Both the position numbers and the translations under genes were made by a program. DNA of 10,894 nucleotides, from contig DOYB01000227.1 of the NCBI GenBank assembly GCA_003518745.1, positions 1 through 10,894 on the forward strand, read 5' to 3'. This DNA comes from Selenomonas sp. (GTDB lineage: Bacteria; Bacillota; Negativicutes; Selenomonadales; Selenomonadaceae). Within the stretch, counting starts at the first letter, position 1. Each line of letters starts with the position of its first letter. This document shows, in pieces, positions 6,716 to 10,894 of the stretch. The notes beneath the pieces were generated by a model. That model did not search any database. It saw only the letters and a program-made list of their open reading frames with translations, and was not told the DNA's origin.

Positions 6716-7259
6716 TTTTCATTAGCTCCGGCACAAATATTTCCGCTGAGACCTCCAGTTTATGCTTGGTTATACCACTTCTTCCCCCAATCTCAATCCT
6801 GAGTCTTGCCGGCGGGATAATCTCGCAGTGAAACCGACTGAGGTGTACATCGCCTATTATACTGTCCCCTGTAATGGGTTCATTAGTACTATTCCGATAA
6901 ATCTTCCAGACTATGTCGGGATTAGCTGCTTCATAATATGCCATTGTTTTATCCGTACTTGGATAGCACCGTGGCTTCATAATGATAATTGAACAGAATG
7001 GGTGGTCATCCCCCTCATCGAGAAGCTTTTTTTGATTGATATATATACTGCCGGCGGTTCTCGCATCTCCTGCGACTCTTTGAAGAGCAGTGTACAATTC
7101 CATCTGCAGTTCCCAATCGGCCATCTCATAGATAAAGATTTTCATAGTCCAGAGAAACATCGCTCCAAGGGTCAGTGTAAGTACAAGCATAATCGGCAAC
7201 GACAACGATAGCTCGAAAAGACTGTGGCCCCTTTCCTCAGAAATCCACTTTTTATCCAT
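6681..7259 (-). CDS. PilW/GspJ-like minor pseudopilin
   Basis: The 192-residue protein starts with an 11-residue leader (MDKKWISEERG) followed by HSLFELSLSLPIMLVLTLTL. Gly11 is -1, His12 is +1 and Glu16 is +5, so it should be cut and built into a pilus tip; His at +1 is less common than Phe. The N-terminal helix continues to a segment with LQMELYTALQRVAGDARTAGSI (about 52-73). This resembles the GspJ/PilW/ComGF pattern, in which the helix is followed by a region reading like L...l.ra...aR.AG. The C-terminal part is beta-rich and not recognisable. The start overlaps the previous gene by 8 bases, and GGAG sits almost against the ATG, so coupled translation is likely. Confidence 0.72.
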   Translation of the reverse strand: MDKKWISEERGHSLFELSLSLPIMLVLTLTLGAMFLWTMKIFIYEMADWELQMELYTALQRVAGDARTAGSIYINQKKLLDEGDDHPFCSIIIMKPRCYPSTDKTMAYYEAANPDIVWKIYRNSTNEPITGDSIIGDVHLSRFHCEIIPPARLRIEIGGRSGITKHKLEVSAEIFVPELMKNGDTALERSGI

Positions 7260-7656
7260 GCTCCAATATCCGCCTCTCCAACCGGAACGACTCCGCCTTA
7301 CCCCTCAAAGTCCAAGTAACCGTTATTATGATCTGCTTCATAGGTGGCTCAAAGGATACTATGTCTGTCTTAACCGTCATGGGCACTACTCCATGGTTCA
7401 GGTCATCCGGTCTGCCACGCCAGTCCGTTTCTCCCTCTGGCAATGTGCCGTTATAAGCCTGCTCCTCAAGATAGGAACACTGTGTCTCTGCCAGATGTAT
7501 TGCCTCCGCTCTCATCATAGCAGACTGCCTCATGTAAATTCCCGTCCGATACAGCCCAAGAATTCCTGCCATGGCTCCAAGAATGAAACACAGGGCAACG
7601 GCATCCATAATGAACCAGCCCTCTTCTCCCTGTAGGAACCCTTTGATATTTCTCAT
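7252..7656 (-). CDS. GspI/PilV-like minor pseudopilin with Asp at +5
   Basis: This is a 134-residue protein. Leader residues 1-13 end in GEEG, and the putative mature N-terminus is WFIMDAVALCFILGAMAGIL. Trp is +1 and Asp18 occupies +5, where Glu is nearly invariant in pilins; acidic charge is kept. After the helix comes ARG-type charged helix text (MMRAEAIHLAETQCSYLEEQAYNG) followed by beta strands ending in VTWTLRGKAESFRLERRIL. That layout, and its place between the H-like and J-like genes, suggest GspI/PilV. It overlaps the previous stop as ATGA, and its own end overlaps the next gene by 8 bases. The Shine-Dalgarno is weak (GGAAG), so coupling to the upstream gene is probable. Confidence 0.68.
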   Translation of the reverse strand: MRNIKGFLQGEEGWFIMDAVALCFILGAMAGILGLYRTGIYMRQSAMMRAEAIHLAETQCSYLEEQAYNGTLPEGETDWRGRPDDLNHGVVPMTVKTDIVSFEPPMKQIIITVTWTLRGKAESFRLERRILEHG

Positions 7657-8159
7657 ATCTTCCGCCTGTCTACACGCACGCGACCCGCCTTGTCCACAAT
7701 AATCTTTCGCGCTATACTCCCTCTATTACTGGAGAAAAGGAGGAGATTCCCCATTCGGCCGTATCTGGTGTTTCCGTTGGGATAAAACGAAAGATAGTCC
7801 AAACCTGTCGGAGTCACACCTATATCCGGCGAATAATAATGCTTCCTGAATGCATTTCCATATCCACCGCTTCTTTTCAAATAATAACATCCCGAGTAGA
7901 GCGTCATATCAACAGCTTGAGGTGATTTTTCCATCGACGGAAAATTGCTGGAATCATATGTGGCTGTTCGGGACATTTGCTGGATGAGCTTCATATCGCT
8001 GACGAAAATTGCTGTTTCATAGCTCAGAATGGTATTCCTGTAAATAGAACTGCCATGAAACACAGCCGCGCTCCCAAGGACAGCCAGCACAGAAACGGCA
8101 AATATCGTCTCCAAGAAGGAAAACCCTTTTTCATCAAGTCCTTTCACTAATTCATCCAT
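7653..8159 (-). CDS. GspH/FimT-like minor pseudopilin
   Basis: This 168-residue protein has a 12-residue leader (MDELVKGLDEKG) and a textbook prepilin start (FSFLETIFAVSVLAVLGSAA; Phe13 is +1, Glu17 is +5). The rest has a Tyr/Ser-rich middle and a C-terminus of short beta strands (LLLFSSNRGSIARKIIVDKAGRVRVDRR). The ending G.i...i.v...Grvrv is typical of FimT/GspH pseudopilins. The frame is open far upstream to 8735, but there it only shadows the peptidase gene. The ATG at 8159 has GAGGA (8166-8170) 6 bases upstream and gives a normal leader. It overlaps the peptidase gene by 13 bases and the next gene by four (ATGA). Confidence 0.82.
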   Translation of the reverse strand: MDELVKGLDEKGFSFLETIFAVSVLAVLGSAAVFHGSSIYRNTILSYETAIFVSDMKLIQQMSRTATYDSSNFPSMEKSPQAVDMTLYSGCYYLKRSGGYGNAFRKHYYSPDIGVTPTGLDYLSFYPNGNTRYGRMGNLLLFSSNRGSIARKIIVDKAGRVRVDRRKI

Positions 8160-8728
8160 ATCATTTCCTCGTATATCTGTATCAGGCGGCTGCCGTAAAG
8201 AGCCGCCAACCATCCCCCCATTGAAAGGAATGGCCCGAAGGGCATCCAAAGCCGTGTCGTGCCGCGTGAGAGCACCAACAGCACTCCCGCTGCTGCCCCC
8301 AATATGAATGCGAGAAAAAGCGCGACGGCAAGTTTGTCCGGTCCAAGCCATATTCCCAGCACAGCTCCCAGCTTTACATCGCCTCCTCCCATTCCGCCAT
8401 TGCTGCCCCATCGTATCAAAAGCAGCAATCCTCCTCCCATGATGCCGGCCAAGCAACCATAAAGCGGATCCACAAGGAGGCAAGCAGCGTCCATCAGAAG
8501 CCCTGTCATGGCCATGGGCAGCAGAAATTTGTTGAAGATCATACCGCATCGTATGTCTATAAAGCTCAGGAAGAGCAGAAAGCCTGAGAAAATCAACAGT
8601 CCCCAAAAGCGTCCACTTGTTCCCAGGCTCCCATAGAGAAATGGCGTCAGTATAAGAATACCCAAGCCCACAAAGGGCAGCTCCCTGAGAAGCATCCTTG
8701 TATTGAAGCCATTCCCTTGCTCCCCCAT
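8147..8728 (-). CDS. Type IV prepilin peptidase (A24 family) lacking the methyltransferase domain
   Basis: This 193-residue multi-pass membrane protease should cut the leaders of the pilins in this operon on the cytoplasmic side of the membrane. The two catalytic aspartates are visible: Asp58 in FIDIRCGMIFN and Asp117 in the GxGD motif (GGMGGGDVKLG). The downstream WMPFGPFL (161-168) matches the conserved iPFGPfl. Seven or so hydrophobic segments are predictable. Standard PilD/GspO enzymes have about 100 more N-terminal residues with a four-cysteine region that N-methylates the mature pilin; here the protein starts directly with a membrane segment near residue 14. The start at 8728 has AGGGAG upstream and follows the pilin stop by three bases. 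It is placed between the G-like and H-like pilin genes. Confidence 0.93.
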   Translation of the reverse strand: MGEQGNGFNTRMLLRELPFVGLGILILTPFLYGSLGTSGRFWGLLIFSGFLLFLSFIDIRCGMIFNKFLLPMAMTGLLMDAACLLVDPLYGCLAGIMGGGLLLLIRWGSNGGMGGGDVKLGAVLGIWLGPDKLAVALFLAFILGAAAGVLLVLSRGTTRLWMPFGPFLSMGGWLAALYGSRLIQIYEEMIWMN

Positions 8729-8731
8729 AAA

Positions 8732-9145
8732 TCAATCTCCCTTTCCGAAGTCCCCAGCCGTATGGGTTCCAAGATATGCCCTGGTATGAGCCGCGGTAGA
8801 CTTGTCAGAGGAACTCTTCGAACCAAGACTATAGACCATATCGGAGGAAATGGTCATAGTCTCCCCTGTCTTCAGCCTGCAATCGCCCTTAGGTGGCTTC
8901 AGCGACTCCACATCAGCAACGTAATCAGCAAGATCTGTAAGATCGAGAGGACGCGCGCCCCTTTCCATTTCGTAAATCGCTATGGCTGAGTCCAGCGTCT
9001 GCAAATCGGATGCCACCTTTGCCGTATTGGCTAATGTGGTCGCATTTGCGAAGCGGGGAACTGCAAATGTAGCAAGAATGCCCAGAATGGTTACGGTTAT
9101 GAGCACCTCCAGCATCGTGAAACCACGCTGTCCAATATCTCTCAT
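8732..9145 (-). CDS. GspG-like type IV (pseudo)pilin, probable major subunit
   Basis: This is a 137-residue prepilin. Leader MRDIGQRG is followed by FTMLEVLITVTILGILATFAVPRF, with Gly8 at -1, Phe9 at +1, Glu13 at +5 and the usual Pro22-type kink of mature pilins. After the helix comes LQTLDSAIAIYEMERGARPLDLTDLADYV, the pattern seen in GspG and Gram-positive-type pilins, then a short C-terminal domain rich in Lys, Ser and Thr. It has only one cysteine, so no disulfide-closed D-region as in Pseudomonas PilA. The ATG at 9145 has GGAGGG (9152-9157) 6 bases upstream. The frame stays open to 9190, but those extra residues would spoil the leader. First gene of the operon, and the best candidate for the most abundant subunit. 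Confidence 0.9.
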   Translation of the reverse strand: MRDIGQRGFTMLEVLITVTILGILATFAVPRFANATTLANTAKVASDLQTLDSAIAIYEMERGARPLDLTDLADYVADVESLKPPKGDCRLKTGETMTISSDMVYSLGSKSSSDKSTAAHTRAYLGTHTAGDFGKGD

Positions 9146-9255
9146 GAATATCCCTCCTTCAGCTTCATTAAGCAAGAACTTGAGGTACAAAGCGGAACTG
9201 CATCCCCGCCCCTCCGCAGGATGGATTCAAGAATATCCATCGCAACTAACCGCAA
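9142..9255 (-). CDS. Possible 37-residue leader ORF ahead of the pilin gene
   Basis: A frame beginning with TTG at 9255 (or ATG at 9240, 32 residues) ends in a TGA that overlaps the pilin ATG as ATGA. A very strong purine tract, GGGGAGGAGG (9260-9269 on the minus strand), sits 4 bases before the TTG, and nothing else in the leader explains it. The peptide (MRLVAMDILESILRRGG... to ...LMKLKEGYS) is not one I recognise. The beginning faintly resembles the first residues of PilB/PilT-type ATPases, so it could be a deletion remnant of an upstream pilus gene. It could equally be a small coupling peptide or chance. Unproven. Confidence 0.3.
   Translation of the reverse strand: MRLVAMDILESILRRGGDAVPLCTSSSCLMKLKEGYS
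9220..9241 (-). other. Hairpin in the pilin mRNA leader
   Basis: GATGGAT (9220-9226) and ATCCATC (9235-9241) are exact reverse complements with an 8-base loop. It lies 75 bases before the pilin start and covers the ATG at 9240 of the small leader ORF. It could affect translation of that ORF or mRNA stability; it has no T-run and is not a terminator. Confidence 0.35.
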
Positions 9256-9314
9256 ATATCCTCCTCCCCGGATAGTATTATCTTTAGTCCATCACCAATG
9301 CACCTTTGTTTATA

Positions 9315-9342
9315 ATTATATACTGCTGTACGTAATATGCAA
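9315..9342 (-). promoter_or_regulatory. Putative promoter of the pilus operon
   Basis: On the minus strand a perfect -10 box TATAAT (9320 to 9315) is preceded by TTGCAT (9342 to 9337), a 3-of-6 match to -35, with a 16-base spacer in AT-rich DNA. Transcription would start near 9308, giving a leader of about 160 bases before the pilin ATG. The leader does not contain the conserved segments of a cyclic-di-GMP (GEMM) riboswitch that I could recognise. Consensus match only. Confidence 0.45.
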
Positions 9343-9369
9343 TATAAATTTTAATTTTTGTCTTTTATG

Positions 9370-9386
9370 AATGGACATATTCCATT
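9370..9386. repeat. Small inverted repeat upstream of the pilin promoter
   Basis: AATGGA (9370-9375) and TCCATT (9381-9386) flank CATAT. It lies about 28 bases upstream of the putative pilin -35, a place where an activator could bind, but six base pairs can occur by chance. Confidence 0.25.
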
Positions 9387-9408
9387 GCCGCATACGTAAA
9401 ACTTACCA

Positions 9409-9418
9409 ATCAGTCTGC
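9409..9418. repeat. Left flanking direct repeat (target-site duplication)
   Basis: ATCAGTCTGC lies immediately outside the left terminal inverted repeat and is repeated exactly at 9698-9707. Perfect copies touching both ends are what transposition leaves behind. Confidence 0.85.
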
Positions 9419-9697
9419 TACGTTCGTTTCATAAAATTTTTCAAAGAGAAATGGGAAGTTAGCTTCGGGAAGTGCTGGTGGAAAATTTTTCGGCTGGAAC
9501 TACCCAACCCCCGAAGGGGGCGGCCTGTCGTAGGCACTTTCCAGAAAATAAGATGTGATGGCGGAGGCGCCAAGCCGAGATTTATAGACAAGTACAACCT
9601 GACAGGACAGGTCGTCAGTGGAAGCCTAAAAATTTTCCACCGGCACTGAGCGGGTACTTTGTCGCGCACATAAATTCCTATTCATGAAACGAACGTA
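9419..9697. mobile_element. 279-bp MITE-like non-autonomous transposable element
   Basis: The ends are perfect 14-bp inverted repeats: TACGTTCGTTTCAT (9419-9432) and ATGAAACGAACGTA (9684-9697). Exact 10-bp direct repeats, ATCAGTCTGC, touch both ends, which is the footprint of a transposition event. A further inverted repeat lies inside (9471-9494 with 9624-9647, 22 of 24 positions matching), and the centre holds GC-rich hairpins such as CCCCC-GAA-GGGGG (9508-9520). No frame inside resembles a protein; the open frames of 83-92 codons on both strands lack a recognisable product and run across the repeats. The element cannot move itself and would need a transposase from a related insertion sequence elsewhere. 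The 10-bp duplication fits several families, including IS4-type elements, but the family is not identifiable here. It separates the promoter of the pilus operon from that of phoH. Confidence 0.85.
9471..9647. repeat. Internal inverted repeat pair of the MITE-like element
   Basis: Positions 9471-9494 and 9624-9647 are reverse complements at 22 of 24 positions; one of the two exceptions is a G-U wobble in RNA. With the terminal repeats this lets the whole element fold into a long hairpin with a branched head formed by the central 129 bases. Such folding is common in MITEs and could also give a structured RNA if the region is transcribed. Confidence 0.75.
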
Positions 9698-9707
9698 ATC
9701 AGTCTGC
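9698..9707. repeat. Right flanking direct repeat (target-site duplication)
   Basis: ATCAGTCTGC, an exact copy of 9409-9418, directly after the right terminal inverted repeat. Removing the element and one copy would restore the unbroken sequence ...ACCAATCAGTCTGCGCC... Confidence 0.85.
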
Positions 9708-9716
9708 GCCTTCGTC

Positions 9717-9744
9717 TTGACTTCTTGGAGTTTTACAGTACAAT
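9717..9744 (+). promoter_or_regulatory. Putative phoH promoter
   Basis: TTGACT (9717-9722, 5 of 6 match) and TACAAT (9739-9744, 5 of 6) are 16 bases apart. The expected start near 9751 gives a leader of about 28 bases with the phoH Shine-Dalgarno. The promoter begins only 10 bases after the right direct repeat of the MITE-like element, so the insertion spared the core promoter but replaced all sequence beyond it. Confidence 0.6.
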
Positions 9745-9778
9745 TAACCTATATTGAATTGGGGAGTGAGTTTTTTTC

Positions 9779-10762
9779 TTGCGACAAGTCTTGGAACAAC
9801 AGATTCGGTTTGATAATCATCAGGAAGCCTACGCGCTTCTGGGGGAGCGGGACGAATTCCTGCAGGTGCTGTCAGAGAGCTTTGACTGCAGGATTGTAAG
9901 CCGTGGAGATGCCGTTGATTTCATTGGAGAGGCAGATGAGGTGCAGAAGGCCGCACGGGTGCTGTCAGAGCTGCAGTACCTTTACCGTCAGGGCACAAGC
10001 CTGACCATGCATGAGGTACGCTACAGTATCCGCGTGGTCAAGGAAGGACACGGCGATGCCCTGCACGGTCTTTTCGCCGATACCGTTCTGGTTACCGCAC
10101 GGGGCAAGCACGTTCGCCCTAAAACTCTTGGGCAGGGCATGTATCTGGATACAATACGCCGGAACGCCATTACCTTCGGCATTGGCCCCGCCGGAACAGG
10201 GAAGACATATCTGGCTGTAGTAATGGCTGTGGCAGCCTTGAGAAGCAAGGAAATAAAACGCATCATCCTTACCCGGCCCGCCGTTGAGGCCGGGGAGCGC
10301 CTTGGATTTCTTCCCGGTGATCTTCAGGAAAAGGTTGATCCCTATTTGAGACCCCTTTACGATGCCCTGCAGGACACATTAGGCGCGGATCTTTACCAAA
10401 AGCTGATGGCAAAGAACATCATCGAGATTGCCCCACTGGCATATATGCGCGGACGCACCCTTGACGATGCCTTCATCATTCTCGACGAAGCCCAAAACAC
10501 CACCAGCAAGCAGATGAAGATGTTCCTAACCAGACTTGGCTTTGGTTCCCGTATGGTGGTAACGGGAGATCTGAGTCAGATAGACCTGCCAAAGGGGGTA
10601 CGCTCAGGGCTCAAGCAGGCGCAGGAAATCCTCTCCGGAGTTCCCGGTATCGGCATCGCCGAGCTTAAGCCTCTGGACGTTATACGTCACGAGCTGGTAA
10701 CCCGCATAGTTGAAGCCTACGACAGCTATGAAAGCCGTTCAAAGCGCGGAAAGGAAGAATGA
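9779..10762 (+). CDS. phoH: PhoH family ATPase (PhoH-like protein)
   Basis: The 327-residue protein has the length of Firmicute PhoH (YbeZ-type). It has an N-terminal KH-like region (about 1-75, with EAYALLGERDEFLQVLSESF and RIVSRGDAVDFIG), then the PhoH ATPase domain with Walker A GPAGTGKT (136-143), Walker B AFIILDEAQN (231-240) and the sensor-like VVTGDLSQIDLP (260-271). Members bind ATP and are linked to RNA metabolism; the exact reaction is not settled. The overlap with ybeY supports a role with that rRNA maturation factor. The start is probably TTG 9779, because the frame is closed by TGA at 9767-9769 and the only upstream purine tract, GGGGAGTGAG (9761-9770), fits. A second TTG at 9791 is possible; no in-frame ATG occurs before residue 77. 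Confidence 0.93.
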   Translation: MRQVLEQQIRFDNHQEAYALLGERDEFLQVLSESFDCRIVSRGDAVDFIGEADEVQKAARVLSELQYLYRQGTSLTMHEVRYSIRVVKEGHGDALHGLFADTVLVTARGKHVRPKTLGQGMYLDTIRRNAITFGIGPAGTGKTYLAVVMAVAALRSKEIKRIILTRPAVEAGERLGFLPGDLQEKVDPYLRPLYDALQDTLGADLYQKLMAKNIIEIAPLAYMRGRTLDDAFIILDEAQNTTSKQMKMFLTRLGFGSRMVVTGDLSQIDLPKGVRSGLKQAQEILSGVPGIGIAELKPLDVIRHELVTRIVEAYDSYESRSKRGKEE

Positions 10763-10894
10763 ATCCGATGGAAATACTGATTTCAGCAGAACCTGAGGAA
10801 CCCGGATTTCCACATGAATTGGAGGAATGTGTCCGCAATGCGGTGGAAAAGGTTGGCGAGCTTTACGGCACCACGGATGCCGAGGTGAGCATCA
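10759..10894 (+). CDS. ybeY: Endoribonuclease / rRNA maturation factor YbeY, N-terminal part (3' end outside window)
   Basis: About 45 residues are visible (MNPMEILISAEPEEPGFPHE... ending ...TTDAEVSI). The closing EVSI corresponds to the conserved strand near the start of YbeY, and the position right after phoH is the normal one for ybeY. YbeY is a zinc-dependent protein for 16S rRNA 3' end maturation and 70S quality control; its HxxxHxxxxxH metal site would lie beyond the window. The ATG at 10759 overlaps the phoH stop (ATGA) with AAGGAAG just upstream; ATG 10768 (MEILIS) is an equally plausible start. Confidence 0.8.
   Translation, partial: MNPMEILISAEPEEPGFPHELEECVRNAVEKVGELYGTTDAEVSI

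Noticed and set aside
8160..8735. Upstream extension of the H-like pseudopilin frame into a 360-codon frame
   Set aside because: This part is the shadow of the prepilin peptidase gene in another frame; a prepilin leader must start near MDELVKGLDEKG, and a ribosome site fits ATG 8159.
9146..9190. Longer pilin start at 9190
   Set aside because: It would put 15 residues before the normal short charged leader and bypass the strong GGAGGG site that serves ATG 9145.
9146..9308. Cyclic-di-GMP riboswitch in the pilin leader
   Set aside because: Such riboswitches often precede pilin genes in Firmicutes, but I could not find the conserved GEMM core segments in this leader.
9371..9669. Open frames of 92 codons (+) and 83 codons (-) between the pilus operon and phoH
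   Set aside because: They lie almost entirely within the MITE-like element, cross its inverted repeats, lack good ribosome sites and resemble no family.
9409..9707. CRISPR repeat-spacer array
   Set aside because: There are only two copies of the 10-bp direct repeat, 279 bases apart and flanking inverted ends, which is a transposon footprint.

Overview
The window looks like chromosome from a diderm (outer-membrane-bearing) Firmicute, most probably a Negativicute of the Selenomonas type. This is inferred from gene content, not from a marker gene. The left part has the classic Firmicute order dnaX-ybaB-recR-bofA. The middle has an anaerobic (cobalt-early) cobalamin block. The opposite strand carries a type IV pilus / type II secretion assembly cassette with PilN/PilO-type inner-membrane proteins, which suits a cell with two membranes.

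Layout. Bases 1-777 are the 3' end of dnaX. After a 94-base gap with a strong hairpin come ybaB, recR and bofA, tightly packed. They are followed on the same strand by cbiT, cbiF and cbiG, which act one after another in corrin ring contraction, hydrolysis and methylation. ybaB to cbiG has short gaps or ATGA-type overlaps and could be one transcript. cbiG ends only 12 bases from the end of a convergent minus-strand operon.

The minus-strand operon (9145 down to 4506) encodes a GspG-like pilin, a short prepilin peptidase, four minor pseudopilins in the order H-I-J-K, a fused PilM-PilN (GspL-like) protein and a PilO (GspM-like) protein. This is collinear with gspG-HIJK-LM of type II secretion, with the peptidase inserted after G. 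No motor ATPase, platform protein, retraction ATPase or secretin lies in the window, so those parts must be encoded elsewhere if the machine works. Most neighbouring genes overlap by 4 to 35 bases, so translational coupling is likely.

The 633-base gap between the pilin operon and the rightward phoH gene is not empty. It holds a putative pilin promoter and leader with a possible 37-codon ORF, then a 279-bp element with perfect 14-bp terminal inverted repeats and perfect 10-bp flanking direct repeats (a non-autonomous, MITE-like insertion), then a putative phoH promoter. phoH is followed by an overlapping, truncated ybeY, as in many Firmicutes.

Most genes are ordinary. The points that deserve attention are the MITE-like element, the compact GHIJKLM-like pilus cassette with its fused PilM-PilN and methyltransferase-less peptidase, the small leader ORF, and a perfect hairpin inside cbiG. 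I did not find convincing evidence of a wholly new type of system.
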